A stretch of 51,295 nucleotides of DNA from an uncultured Phocaeicola sp. (GCA_944321015.1 CALUJS010000019.1:1-51295), one strand, 5' to 3'. Positions 35,901-43,859 are shown, counted from the stretch's first letter. A program made the numbers and translations. Notes: generated by a model not told the origin, from the sequence alone.

Positions 35901-36105
35901 CGTCGCCCGTGGCAATGCCGAACAGCTGGCCCAGGATGCGTTCCTTCATCTCCGTAGTGGCCTTGTTGGTGAAGGTCACGGCCAGGATGGTGCGGTAGGC
36001 CATGGGGTTGGTGATGAGCAGCTTGATGTATTCCACGGCCAACGTGAACGTCTTGCCCGATCCGGCCGAGGCTTTATAGACGAGTAGTTCTGATGCGTGT
36101 TCCAT
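32917..36105 (-). CDS. AddA-like UvrD/REP helicase-nuclease
   Basis: 1062 residues. ATP-driven 3'-5' helicase with Walker A KASAGSGKTF (11-20), Walker B in HVMIDEFQDTSR, motif IV-VI segments such as YSIHKSKGLEFHTV and LYVAFTRTGKNLFV, and a C-terminal RecB-like nuclease (RPDRVMIRDGEVVVVDFKFG). Length and the nuclease domain fit AddA rather than UvrD or Rep. The AddB-like gene begins 2 bases downstream. Together they would unwind and trim broken DNA ends until a regulatory chi-like site; the recognised sequence cannot be predicted from here. Confidence 0.92.
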   Translation of the reverse strand: MEHASELLVYKASAGSGKTFTLAVEYIKLLITNPMAYRTILAVTFTNKATTEMKERILGQLFGIATGDEASSAYLDVVSKGLRMSPDEVRAGARRALSLLIHDYSRFRVETIDSFFQSVMRNLARELELGANMSIALNNDEVLSDAVDALIEKLDRRSPVLLWLLEFIRERIASDKRWNVSGELKSFGRNIFSETYIERGEGLRAKLADASTIPHYRKQLEGTRAQATDIMTAFADHFFELVESAGLHPEDLIRGKSGIMNYFKKLRDGVWDDGIRNATVEKCLQSPENWASKTSKQRAQIIDLAATELLPLLQAAEDERPRQAKALNSCDLSLRYLNQLRLLTHIDEEVRVLNRQENRFLLSDTNALLRRLMRDDDSSFVFEKIGTSLHHVMIDEFQDTSRMQWNNFKMLLLEGLSQGEGSLIVGDVKQSIYRWRGGDWSILNNLRGKMAGIYPIREMKLTTNRRSESRIIRFNNEVFTAGCAWLNNLYRRENNADCTDLLQAYGDVCQDSPRPKELGYAHVEFLEGNEEMSYAEVTLERLADQVEQLVAQGVRLQDITILVRKNKNIPLIADYFSAHLPYRIVSDEAFRLDASSCVCALIDGLRWLADPDDIALARLAGMYQQEVLHGGTDWNTILLEGAGRYLPPEFLTGQDELRLMPLYELLERLYALFRLSEVEHQDAYLFAFFDAVVEYLQEHSSDLDSFLTYWDDKLCAKTIPSGELDGIRIYSIHKSKGLEFHTVLIPFCDWSLENETHTQMIWCTPQDAPYNELDIVPVNYGPAMVQSTYAQDYHQERLQLWVDNLNLLYVAFTRTGKNLFVWAKNGQKNAISTLLYNSLAEAAPRLGVEFTEGEPFEYGSLCPSEAPKEKQRETNRLTSSPDSLQVNMQTFRNRIDFRQSNRSAEFIRGDEDEDEQSRYIRQGRLLHHLFATIRTKDDVLPTLQAMLSEGLFASAEDAERARKLVDKALARPEAEEWFGGTWELFNECSIIYMEHGELQTRRPDRVMIRDGEVVVVDFKFGKPGEAYNEQVRGYMDLLHDMGYTRVKGYLWYVYKNKLISVD

Positions 36106-36118
36106 GTGCTTGTTGTTT

Positions 36119-36703
36119 TTAGATATTCACGACTTTGGATACGGCGTGGCGGCATCGTGCCAAATCCTTTTCGCCGACGGGCTTCTGCCTGGTGCCTCCC
36201 CGCTCGATGGTTCTCACGACGCGGAAGCCGCTCCACCGGAGGATTTCCCTGAGGGCGCGCACCGTGCCCCGCGTCTGGCGGAACCAGATGTTGAACGGCC
36301 AGGGCGTGGTCGAGGTGGTTACGATGACGGCCCGTTTTCCCTTGTGCAGCGGGCGGGGCATGCCGTGTCGGCCTTCTCCCATCAGACCGTAAACCATGCG
36401 GTCGAAAAGCACTTTGAGCGTGCCCGGCATGTTGCCCCAATAGCAGGGCGCACCGATGACAAGCACGTCGCACGCCTTGATTTGGGCCAGCACGCGCTGG
36501 GCGTCGTCTTCCGGCAACACGCATTCCAGCCGCGAGCGGCACGCCATGCATCCCGTGCAGGGACGCACCGTGAGGTCGGCAACGCGCACTTCCTCTGCAA
36601 CCGCACCCCGTCTGCGGGCTTCTTCGGCCATGGCATGCAGCATGGACGACAGGTTTCCCTCTCGGCGGGGACTGGCGTTCAGGATGAGGATTCGGGTGTG
36701 CAT
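36119..36703 (-). CDS. NADPH-dependent FMN reductase / flavodoxin-like protein
   Basis: 194 residues from the ATG at 36703 (MHTRILILNASPRREGN); the longer frame from 36739 starts inside the upstream hairpin. The N-terminal flavin-binding loop LNASPRREGNLSSML and VLVIGAPCYWGNMPG are typical of the FMN reductase-like (iron-sulfur flavoprotein-like) family. CTGCMACRS carries a CxxC-x3-C style cysteine cluster seen in multimeric flavodoxin-type reductases. It ends 13 bases before the AddA-like start and may be co-transcribed with it. Substrate unknown. Confidence 0.88.
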   Translation of the reverse strand: MHTRILILNASPRREGNLSSMLHAMAEEARRRGAVAEEVRVADLTVRPCTGCMACRSRLECVLPEDDAQRVLAQIKACDVLVIGAPCYWGNMPGTLKVLFDRMVYGLMGEGRHGMPRPLHKGKRAVIVTTSTTPWPFNIWFRQTRGTVRALREILRWSGFRVVRTIERGGTRQKPVGEKDLARCRHAVSKVVNI

Positions 36704-36723
36704 TGAGATGGATGCAATGATAA

Positions 36724-36772
36724 AGGCGCAGAGATACATGATGTAATATCTGTCCGTTGTATCTCTGCGCCT
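36724..36772 (-). terminator. Hairpin between proS and the FMN reductase gene
   Basis: Perfect 14-bp stem: 36724-36737 with 36759-36772. On the minus strand it is followed by TTTAT, so it is read as the proS terminator. Confidence 0.65.
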
Positions 36773-36846
36773 GTGTGTTTCAATATTCTGTTTTTAACCC
36801 AATCGGTCGCCGGACTTTGGCCGGATTGAACGGCTTCTCGCGGCTT

Positions 36847-36956
36847 CATATGCCCGGGCGCAAGCGTCCATATGCTTAGCCGTGAGCGGCCATATGTTCA
36901 GGCGCGGGCGTCCATATGCCCGCTTGTGCGTGTCCATATTGTCAGATGACCGATTG
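36847..36956 (-). repeat. 22-bp CATATG repeat array E (5 units, inverted)
   Basis: Boxes at 36847, 36869, 36891, 36913 (all CATATG) and 36935 (CATATT), exactly 22 apart. The sequence between boxes fits the family consensus only when read on the minus strand, so the array is inverted relative to arrays A-D. It lies downstream of proS, between its stop and terminator, so it would be transcribed as 3' untranslated RNA. Confidence 0.9.
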
Positions 36957-36990
36957 ATATATCCCGCTGAAAATCAGGATTCGTTCCCGA

Positions 36991-38481
36991 TTAATAAGCG
37001 CGGGCGAAAAGCACGCGGCGTGCCGACGGTTTGCCGGTGAGCATGTCTGTGCCCGGCGTGAGGCTTTCCTCGTCGGCATCGAACGGGATGCAGCGTATGG
37101 TGGCTTTGGTCTCGTCCTTGATGCGCTCTTCGGTCTCGGTCGTGCCGTCCCAGTGGGCCAGGATGAAGCCGCCTTTTTCGATTTGCGCCTTGAATTCGTC
37201 CCATGTGTCTACCTTCACCGTGTGCGTCTGGCGGAAGTCGAGGGCTTTCTTGTAGATGTTGGCCTGGATGTCGTCGAGCAGGTTCTTCACATATTCCTCG
37301 ATGCCTTCGCAGGAAACGGTGTGCTTCTCCAGCGTGTCGCGGCGCATGATTTCCATCGTGTTGTTCTCCAGGTCGCGTGCGCCCATCACGAGGCGTACGG
37401 GTACGCCCTTCAGCTCGTAGTCGGCAAACTTGAATCCGGGTCGTTTGTTGTCGGCGTTGTCATACTTCACCGTGATGCCCAGTGCGCGCAGGCGGTCCAC
37501 GATGCCGGCTACTTTAGCGTCGATGAGTTTTAGTTGTTCGTTGCTCTTATAAATAGGAACGATGACCACTTGTATGGGCGCGAGCTTCGGAGGCAGCACC
37601 AGTCCGTTGTCGTCGGAGTGGGACATGATGAGGGCGCCCATCAGTCGGGTGGATACGCCCCAGGAAGTGGCCCACACGTAGTCGAGCTTGTTGTCCTGGT
37701 CGACAAACTGCACGTCGAACGCCTTGGCGAAGTTCTGTCCCAGGAAGTGCGACGTACCGCTTTGCAGTGCTTTGCCGTCCTGCATGAGGGCTTCGATGGT
37801 GTAGGTGTCGAGTGCGCCGGCAAAGCGTTCGTTGGCCGATTTTACGCCTTTCACCACGGGCACGGCCATGTAGTTTTCGGCAAAGTCGGCATATACGTGG
37901 AGCATTTTTTGCGCTTCGGCCTCGGCTTCTTCACGTGTGGCATGTGCCGTGTGTCCTTCCTGCCATAAAAATTCTGCGGTGCGGAGGAACAAGCGGGTGC
38001 GCATCTCCCAGCGCATGACGTTGGCCCATTGGTTGCAGAGGATGGGCAAGTCGCGGTAAGAGCGAATCCAGTTCTTGTAAGTACTCCAGATGATAGTCTC
38101 CGACGTGGGGCGGATGATGAGTTCCTCTTCGAGTTTGGCTGCCGGGTCTACGATGACTCCGCTGCCGTCTTCGGCGTTCTTCAGGCGGTAGTGGGTCACC
38201 ACGGCGCATTCTTTGGCAAAGCCTTCCACGTGTTCTGCTTCGCGGCTGAGGTATGACTTCGGGATTAGCAGGGGAAAGTATGCGTTCACATGCCCCGTTG
38301 CCTTGAACATGTCGTCCAGTACGCGTTGCATTTTTTCCCAGATTGCGTATCCGTAAGGTTTAATCACCATGCATCCGCGCACGGGAGATTGTTCGGCCAA
38401 ATCGGCTTTTACGACCAAATCATTATACCATTGCGAGTAGTTTTCGCTGCGTTTGGTCAGTTCTTTCAGTTCTTTTGCCAT
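36991..38481 (-). CDS. proS: Prolyl-tRNA synthetase
   Basis: 496 residues, the short archaeal/eukaryote-like form without the editing insertion of E. coli ProRS. It charges tRNA-Pro in the cytosol. Class II signatures are visible: '[18 protein letters not shown]' (motif 1 region), [20 protein letters not shown] (motif 2), and [18 protein letters not shown]; the C-terminal zinc-like domain ends in the typical Ala-Tyr. A -7 box (TACTTTTG, minus strand, 38532-38539) lies 51 bases upstream of the start. Confidence 0.97.
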   Translation of the reverse strand: MAKELKELTKRSENYSQWYNDLVVKADLAEQSPVRGCMVIKPYGYAIWEKMQRVLDDMFKATGHVNAYFPLLIPKSYLSREAEHVEGFAKECAVVTHYRLKNAEDGSGVIVDPAAKLEEELIIRPTSETIIWSTYKNWIRSYRDLPILCNQWANVMRWEMRTRLFLRTAEFLWQEGHTAHATREEAEAEAQKMLHVYADFAENYMAVPVVKGVKSANERFAGALDTYTIEALMQDGKALQSGTSHFLGQNFAKAFDVQFVDQDNKLDYVWATSWGVSTRLMGALIMSHSDDNGLVLPPKLAPIQVVIVPIYKSNEQLKLIDAKVAGIVDRLRALGITVKYDNADNKRPGFKFADYELKGVPVRLVMGARDLENNTMEIMRRDTLEKHTVSCEGIEEYVKNLLDDIQANIYKKALDFRQTHTVKVDTWDEFKAQIEKGGFILAHWDGTTETEERIKDETKATIRCIPFDADEESLTPGTDMLTGKPSARRVLFARAY

Positions 38482-38531
38482 ATTAGGTTTATGTCTGTTT
38501 TGTTTGTTGTTTGTCTTATGTTTAACGCGTG

Positions 38532-38539
38532 CAAAAGTA
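38532..38539 (-). promoter_or_regulatory. -7 box of proS
   Basis: TACTTTTG followed by C on the minus strand, matching TAnnTTTG. Confidence 0.6.
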
Positions 38540-38616
38540 GTAATTTTCTGAGTAAAAGGCTTTATAAATATTAATAAAAAGCGGGGCTTTTTGATGTCTC
38601 TTTGGCACTAAAAGGT

Positions 38617-38624
38617 TATATTTG
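38617..38624 (+). promoter_or_regulatory. -7 box of the OmpA-like gene
   Basis: TATATTTG followed by C, with TTTG at 38590-38593 (spacing 23). Confidence 0.6.
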
Positions 38625-38670
38625 CCTTCATGATAATCGGAACATGTATAACTTTTAAAAGATAAGTAGT

Positions 38671-39387
38671 ATGAAAGGTATTAAGTTGACTTCATTGTTG
38701 CTCAGCGGCCTGTTGGTCTTGGGCAGTTGCGGTGGTAACATGAACAATACCACGAAAGGCGGATTGATAGGCGGCGGAGGCGGTGCAGCCTTGGGCGCCA
38801 TTATCGGTGGCATAGTAGGTAAAGGCAAAGGGGCTGCCATCGGTGCTGCCATTGGTGGCGGCGTGGGTGCCGGTGCCGGTGTCATCATAGGCAAGAAGAT
38901 GGATAAGGCGGCCGAAGCAGCCCGTCAGGTTGAGGGTGCCCAAGTGGAGCAAATTACCGATGCCAACGGCTTGCAGGCTGTGAAGGTGACGTTTGATTCC
39001 GGCATTCTGTTCAGCACCAGCAGTTCGGCACTGAGCGCGTCGGCTCAAAGCTCGTTGAGCAAGTTTGCCAACAATGTGCTGAAGCAGAACAGCACGATGG
39101 ATATTGCCATCCAAGGCTACACCGACAACCAGCCTTGGCGCAAGAGCACGGCCGAGGAGAGTATACAGAAGAATGTCGCACTGTCTCAGCAGCGCGCACA
39201 GAGTGTGTCCACTTATCTGCTCAACTGCGGTGTGCCGTCGAGCCAGATTAAGTCAGTGGAAGGCTTGGGCGAGGCCAATCCCGTAGCCGATAATTCCACG
39301 GCTGCCGGGCAGGCACAGAATCGCCGTGTGGAGGTTTACATGTATGCCAGTGAACAGATGATTCGCGACGCTGAGGCCGGACGCTAA
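38671..39387 (+). CDS. OmpA-family lipoprotein with glycine-zipper segment
   Basis: 238 residues. Lipobox LGSC (Cys19), then a long glycine-zipper region (about 28-70) that alternates Gly with small and hydrophobic residues and probably inserts in or lies against a membrane, then an OmpA C-terminal domain (about 105-230) with the peptidoglycan-binding motif around QGYTDNQPW and NxxLSxxRA-type NVALSQQRAQSV. It resembles E. coli YiaD. Predicted to tie the outer membrane to the cell wall. Own promoter and a strong convergent terminator. Confidence 0.92.
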   Translation: MKGIKLTSLLLSGLLVLGSCGGNMNNTTKGGLIGGGGGAALGAIIGGIVGKGKGAAIGAAIGGGVGAGAGVIIGKKMDKAAEAARQVEGAQVEQITDANGLQAVKVTFDSGILFSTSSSALSASAQSSLSKFANNVLKQNSTMDIAIQGYTDNQPWRKSTAEESIQKNVALSQQRAQSVSTYLLNCGVPSSQIKSVEGLGEANPVADNSTAAGQAQNRRVEVYMYASEQMIRDAEAGR

Positions 39388-39413
39388 TCATTGTCCCTCG
39401 GAGATATAACGCA

Positions 39414-39449
39414 AAGGGGCCGGAGATGTTGAATGTTCTCCGGCCCCTT
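39414..39449. terminator. Bidirectional terminator between OmpA-like gene and kbl
   Basis: Perfect 13-bp stem: AAGGGGCCGGAGA (39414-39426) with its complement at 39437-39449. Confidence 0.85.
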
Positions 39450-39472
39450 CGTTATGACGTGAAGCAATGTAT

Positions 39473-40663
39473 TTATTTGATTACGCCCAGTTCTTTGCCG
39501 ACTTTGATGAATGCGGCAATGGCTTTATCGAGGTGTTCGCGGCGGTGTCCGGCCGAGAGCTGTACGCGGATGCGGGCCTGACCTTTCGGAACGACCGGAT
39601 AGTAGAAACCGGTGACGTAGATGCCTTCTTCCTGCATACGTGCGGCGAAGTCCTGCGACAGTTTGGCATCATAGAGCATCACGGCGCAGATGGCCGACTG
39701 GGTCGGCTTGATGTCGAATCCGGCAGCCAGCATCTTGTCGCGGAAGTAGTTGACGTTTTCCAGCAGACGGTCGTGCAGTTCGTTGCTCTCCTTCAGCATC
39801 TTGAACATTTCAAGGCTTGCGCCCACAATGCCCGGAGCCACGGAGTTGGAGAACAGGTAGGGACGTGAACGCTGGCGCAACATGTCAATGATTTCCTTGC
39901 GGCCGGTGGTAAATCCGCCCATGGCGCCACCGAATGCTTTGCCCAGTGTGCCGGTGAACACGTCGATGCGTCCGTATACATTGAATTGCTCGGCCACGCC
40001 GTGACCGGTCGGGCCTACGACACCGGCAGAGTGCGACTCGTCCACCATCACGAGGGCGTCGTATTTCTCGGCCAGTTCGCATATCTTGTCCATCGGGGCC
40101 ACATTGCCGTCCATGGAGAACACGCCGTCGGTGGCAATGATGCGGTGACGTTGGGCTTGCGCCTCTTGCAGACAGCGTTCCAGGTCGGCCATGTCGGCGT
40201 TGGCATAGCGGTAACGCTTGGCTTTGCACAGGCGTACGCCGTCGATGATGGAGGCGTGGTTGAGGGCATCGGAAATGATGGCATCCTCTTCGGTGAAGAG
40301 CGGTTCAAACAGACCGCCGTTGGCATCGAAGCATGAGCCGTAGAGGATGGTGTCTTCGGTTTTGAAGTAATCGGAAATCGCGGCTTCCAATTGTTTGTGC
40401 AGATCTTGCGTGCCGCAAATGAAACGCACGGAGGACATACCGAATCCGTGGCTTTCCATGGCCCGTTTGGCGCCTTCGATCAGGCGGCTGTTGTCCGACA
40501 GACCCAGGTAGTTGTTGGCGCAGAAGTTCAACACGTTTTCTCCGGCGTTGACTTTGATGTCGGCACGTTGGGGAGTAGTGATTACACGTTCGTTTTTGTA
40601 CAATCCGGCTTCGCGGATGTTTTCCAGTTCCTTGCTGAGGAACTCTTTCATTTTACCGTACAT
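39473..40663 (-). CDS. kbl: Glycine C-acetyltransferase (2-amino-3-ketobutyrate CoA ligase)
   Basis: 396 residues. PLP enzyme that cleaves 2-amino-3-ketobutyrate with CoA into glycine and acetyl-CoA, the second step of threonine breakdown. Signatures: NFCANNYLGLSD, SVRFICGTQDLHKQLE, DESHSAGVVGPTGHG, and the PLP lysine in FTGTLGKAFGGAMGG. It is divergently arranged with the threonine dehydrogenase gene, so both steps of the pathway share one 143-base control region. Its -7 box is weak (GAACTTTG, minus strand, 40693-40700). Confidence 0.96.
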   Translation of the reverse strand: MYGKMKEFLSKELENIREAGLYKNERVITTPQRADIKVNAGENVLNFCANNYLGLSDNSRLIEGAKRAMESHGFGMSSVRFICGTQDLHKQLEAAISDYFKTEDTILYGSCFDANGGLFEPLFTEEDAIISDALNHASIIDGVRLCKAKRYRYANADMADLERCLQEAQAQRHRIIATDGVFSMDGNVAPMDKICELAEKYDALVMVDESHSAGVVGPTGHGVAEQFNVYGRIDVFTGTLGKAFGGAMGGFTTGRKEIIDMLRQRSRPYLFSNSVAPGIVGASLEMFKMLKESNELHDRLLENVNYFRDKMLAAGFDIKPTQSAICAVMLYDAKLSQDFAARMQEEGIYVTGFYYPVVPKGQARIRVQLSAGHRREHLDKAIAAFIKVGKELGVIK

Positions 40664-40765
40664 AATATAATAGGGTTTTATGTTGTTGCTGACAAAGTTC
40701 TACTTTTTTTTGAATACGGCCTAAAATATAGACGTTTTTTTTCGTGGTATATGTATTTATTCACT

Positions 40766-40773
40766 TACCTTTG
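40766..40773 (+). promoter_or_regulatory. -7 box of the threonine dehydrogenase gene
   Basis: TACCTTTG followed by C, 33 bases before the start codon, in the divergent kbl control region. Confidence 0.6.
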
Positions 40774-40806
40774 CTTCCAAAATGTAACTTAAACATTGAC
40801 TAACAT

Positions 40807-41763
40807 ATGAAGAACGTATTGATTATCGGGTCGACGGGTCAGATTGGTTCCGAATTGACCATGAAATTGAGAGGCATTTACACCAAGGGCAACGTTGTTG
40901 CCGGCTACATTCCGGGCGCAGAGCCCAAAGGCGAACTGAAGGAGAGCGGTCCTTCGACGGTGGTGGACATCACCAACGCGCAGCAGATAGCCGATGCCGT
41001 GGATAAATATCAGATTGACACGATTTATAACCTGGCCGCCCTGCTTTCGGCCGTGGCCGAGGCCAAACCCCAGTTGGCTTGGAAGATTGGCGTGGGCGGA
41101 TTGTTCAACGTGCTCGAGGTGGCACGCGAAAAGGGATGCGCGGTCTTCACGCCCAGCTCCATCGGCTCTTTCGGTCCGGAAACTCCCAAGGACAAGACTC
41201 CGCAGGACACCGTGCGCAATCCGCGCACCATGTATGGCGTGACCAAGGTGACCGGCGAACTGCTCAGCGATTATTATTTCCGCCGTTTCGGCGTGGATAC
41301 GCGCTCGGTGCGTTTCCCCGGTCTGATTTCTTATGTGACCTTGCCCGGAGGCGGAACGACCGACTATGCCGTGGACATCTATTATTCGGCGGCCAAGGGT
41401 GAGAAGTTCGTCTGCCCCATTGCTGCCGGTACGTTCATGGACATGATGTACATGCCCGATGCCTTGCGTGCGGCCATTGAAATCATGGAAGCCGACCCTG
41501 CCAAGTTCGTTCACCGCAATTCGTTCAACATTGCTTCCATGAGTTTTGATCCCGAAATCATATATCACAAGATACAAGAATATTGCCCGGATTTCCGCAT
41601 GGAATATCAGGTCGACCCGCTTCGTCAGGGCATAGCCGAGTCGTGGCCCAATTCGCTCGATGACACCTGTGCCCGCGAGGAGTGGGGATGGAAGCCTGAG
41701 TATGACCTCGATGCCATGACGCGCGACATGCTGGAGAAACTGCGCGCCCGTTTCAATCGTTGA
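40807..41763 (+). CDS. L-threonine 3-dehydrogenase, short-chain epimerase-like type
   Basis: 318 residues. The Rossmann motif GSTGQIGSELT at residues 8-18, TPSSIGSFGP, and the YGVTK catalytic Tyr-Lys pair (about 143-147) place it in the extended SDR (GalE-like) group of NAD-dependent threonine dehydrogenases, not the zinc-dependent E. coli Tdh family. It oxidises threonine to 2-amino-3-ketobutyrate, which Kbl (divergent neighbour) turns into glycine and acetyl-CoA. The neighbour makes this call much safer than sequence alone, since automatic annotation often says 'NAD-dependent epimerase'. Confidence 0.92.
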   Translation: MKNVLIIGSTGQIGSELTMKLRGIYTKGNVVAGYIPGAEPKGELKESGPSTVVDITNAQQIADAVDKYQIDTIYNLAALLSAVAEAKPQLAWKIGVGGLFNVLEVAREKGCAVFTPSSIGSFGPETPKDKTPQDTVRNPRTMYGVTKVTGELLSDYYFRRFGVDTRSVRFPGLISYVTLPGGGTTDYAVDIYYSAAKGEKFVCPIAAGTFMDMMYMPDALRAAIEIMEADPAKFVHRNSFNIASMSFDPEIIYHKIQEYCPDFRMEYQVDPLRQGIAESWPNSLDDTCAREEWGWKPEYDLDAMTRDMLEKLRARFNR

Positions 41764-41790
41764 GCCGTTACTTGCGAATGCCCGTCATGG

Positions 41791-41842
41791 AAACGCCGGG
41801 ATTGTTCCCTTTTTCGGGGCAATCCCGGCGTTTTCTTTTTTT
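41791..41842. terminator. Bidirectional terminator between tdh and the PPTase gene
   Basis: Perfect 13-bp stem: AACGCCGGGATTG (41792-41804) with its complement at 41820-41832, followed by TTCTTTTTTT. Confidence 0.9.
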
Positions 41843-42485
41843 ATCGGGGAAACATCAGGACCGGATGATGCCAGGTGAGGACGAAATCCGGGAAGAGGCG
41901 ATAGGCTATGGAGTGGCAGACGGAGGCTTTCCGCCGGTCCGTCCCCGTCATGATGCCTTCTTTTTCGATAGCAAACGGGCGGATGAACAGGTCGCGCGCA
42001 AAGTCGGTTCCTTCCTGTTCCGGCAACATCTTGTAGAGGGTTTCCTTGGCGCTCCAGTGTAGCAAGGCCGCCAGTTCGGAGGGGCCATCGGCATGTTCGT
42101 CGGGGTGCATAAAGCGGGAGGCCAAGCGGAGTGCTTTCGGCCCGCGGCTCTCCATATCGACGCTCACGTCCGGACATATGCTCCAGCACAAGCCGGCATA
42201 TCCGGCCGTGTGGGTAATGCTGATGTGAAATTTATGGTCTGTCAGACAAGGCTTTCCGTCGGAACGGTAGGCCACGGCGTGTTCCTCGTGCCAGCATTGA
42301 TACATGAGCGCCCTGACGGCGAGTCTTTCCAGCAACCGTTTGGGATGCAACCGGCTTCGGGCTATTTCCGTTGCATATAGGCCTCCGGGCGGGAGCAGAC
42401 GGAGCAGTTCGTCCGGAGTCTCCGTCATTTTCCATGTCGCCCATCCGCCTTCGGCCGCGGTGTAGTGTGTGGCATAAAGAGGCAT
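41841..42485 (-). CDS. 4'-phosphopantetheinyl transferase superfamily protein
   Basis: 214 residues, Sfp-like. It would transfer phosphopantetheine from CoA to a serine of acyl or peptidyl carrier proteins. The magnesium-binding Asp and Glu are in SVDMES (Asp110, Glu112), after the ISITHTAGYAGL strand; the second motif, WSAKETLYKML, contains the usual W-KE-YK residues. It is the last gene of the ssb-gldE operon, 2 bases after gldE. Oddity: bases 42153-42218, encoding residues 90-111 up to the metal site, carry three CATATG-like boxes in 22-bp register. Confidence 0.88.
   Translation of the reverse strand: MPLYATHYTAAEGGWATWKMTETPDELLRLLPPGGLYATEIARSRLHPKRLLERLAVRALMYQCWHEEHAVAYRSDGKPCLTDHKFHISITHTAGYAGLCWSICPDVSVDMESRGPKALRLASRFMHPDEHADGPSELAALLHWSAKETLYKMLPEQEGTDFARDLFIRPFAIEKEGIMTGTDRRKASVCHSIAYRLFPDFVLTWHHPVLMFPR
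42153..42218 (+). repeat. 22-bp CATATG repeat array F inside the PPTase gene (3 boxes)
   Basis: Boxes at 42153 (CATATC), 42175 (CATATG) and 42197 (CATATC), exactly 22 apart. The first unit, with CGCTCACGTCCGG between boxes, is identical to array C at 24 of 28 positions counting both boxes. It lies antisense within the coding region, so its sense orientation matches arrays A-D on the plus strand. Confidence 0.75.
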
Positions 42486-42487
42486 GG

Positions 42488-43825
42488 TCAGTCTTCTTTT
42501 TGAGGCGTGAGGGTGACTTTGATTTTCAGGATGCGGCGGTCGTCCATTTCCATGACTTCGAATGTGAACCGGCCATGGGACAGTTTCTCGTGCAATTGGG
42601 GAAACTCGCCTTTCAATTCCAGCAGAAGTCCCGCCAGGGTGTCGGCCTCTTCCGCAACCGGTTCAAACATGGTTTCGTCGGCGCCCGTCACTTTGTAGAA
42701 GTCGGACAGCTGGGTCTTTCCTTGGAAGAGATAAGTCGTTTCGTCCAGCCGGGTGTATGTAAGCTCATCTTTGTCGTATTCGTCGTTGATTTCGCCTACG
42801 ATTTCTTCGATGATGTCTTCCATGGTGATAAGTCCCGATGTGCCGCCAAATTCATCCACCACAATGGCTATGTGTATCTTGTTCTGTTGAAATTCGCGCA
42901 GCAGGTCGTCTATCATTTTCGTTTCCGGCACAAAATAGGGCGGGCGTATGAGCGATTGCCAGCGGAAGTTGTCTCCCTTGTCCAGATAGGGGAGCAGGTC
43001 TTTGATGTAGAGCACGCCCTTGATGTTGTCGCGTGAGTCCTGACATACGGGGATGCGGGAGTAGCCGTTCTGTATGATGCACCGGAGTACGTCGGGGAAC
43101 GAAATGCGGATGTCCACCGCAACGATGTCCGGACGTGAGGTCATAACTTCCTTGACCGTTTCGCCACTGAAGCGGATGATGCCTTTCAACATGCTTTGTT
43201 CTTCGGCGATGTCGTTCTTGTCGGTCAGTTCGAGCGCCTGTGAAAGCTCGTCGACCGAGATGTTGCGGTTCTCCTTGGCGGCGAGCCTGTTTGCAAAGGC
43301 TTCGGAGCGCATCAGCAAAGTCGATAGGGGATGGAACAGGACGCGCAGGACGGCGATGCCCGGAACTGTCATGCGGCAGATTGCCGGCGCGTGTTGTGCC
43401 GAATAAATTTTGGGAACGATGACTCCGCACAGAAGCAACACGGCAGTCAGTATAACCATGTTTCCAAGAAAGGAAATCACGGCCGAAGAGCCGAAACAGA
43501 CAACCGATTGCAGAAAGCAGTATCCTGTTACGATGAAGGCCGTGCTTGCGCACACGTTTGCAACAGACAAGGTTGTCACTAAACGTTCCGGAGAAGTCAG
43601 CAAAGCGTGTATCATGCGGGCCTTACGTGTTTCTCCCGCTTCTATCTTGCCGCGTTCTGTTGGGGTTAGCGAAAAGAATGCAATCTCGGAAGCCGATGTC
43701 AGAGCCGACAGCATCAATAGAAAAAGAGCCAAAGCGAGGATTATCCATTCCGTGGCGTGAAGACCGGAGACCGTGACGGAGGAGAGTGCCTCCTCGCATT
43801 GGCGCGTGAACGAATCTGAGTCCAA
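42488..43825 (-). CDS. gldE: GldE-like CBS-domain transporter-associated protein (HlyC/CorC family)
   Basis: 445 residues. An N-terminal DUF21/CNNM membrane domain with four hydrophobic segments (ILALALFLLMLSALTSASEIAFF onward, to about 185), two CBS domains (about 205-325: MTSRPDIVAVD, SRIPVCQDSRDNIKGVLYIKDL, IHIAIVVDEFGGTSGLIT) and a C-terminal CorC_HlyC domain. In gliding Bacteroidetes GldE helps GldD; in non-gliding gut species the same gene is kept in the ssb-gldE-PPTase order seen here. Likely role is divalent-cation handling (family inference). Co-transcribed with ssb, 34 bases upstream. Confidence 0.9.
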   Translation of the reverse strand: MDSDSFTRQCEEALSSVTVSGLHATEWIILALALFLLMLSALTSASEIAFFSLTPTERGKIEAGETRKARMIHALLTSPERLVTTLSVANVCASTAFIVTGYCFLQSVVCFGSSAVISFLGNMVILTAVLLLCGVIVPKIYSAQHAPAICRMTVPGIAVLRVLFHPLSTLLMRSEAFANRLAAKENRNISVDELSQALELTDKNDIAEEQSMLKGIIRFSGETVKEVMTSRPDIVAVDIRISFPDVLRCIIQNGYSRIPVCQDSRDNIKGVLYIKDLLPYLDKGDNFRWQSLIRPPYFVPETKMIDDLLREFQQNKIHIAIVVDEFGGTSGLITMEDIIEEIVGEINDEYDKDELTYTRLDETTYLFQGKTQLSDFYKVTGADETMFEPVAEEADTLAGLLLELKGEFPQLHEKLSHGRFTFEVMEMDDRRILKIKVTLTPQKED

Positions 43826-43859
43826 AGTTTATGATTTAGTTAAACATGCGGGTTCTTTT

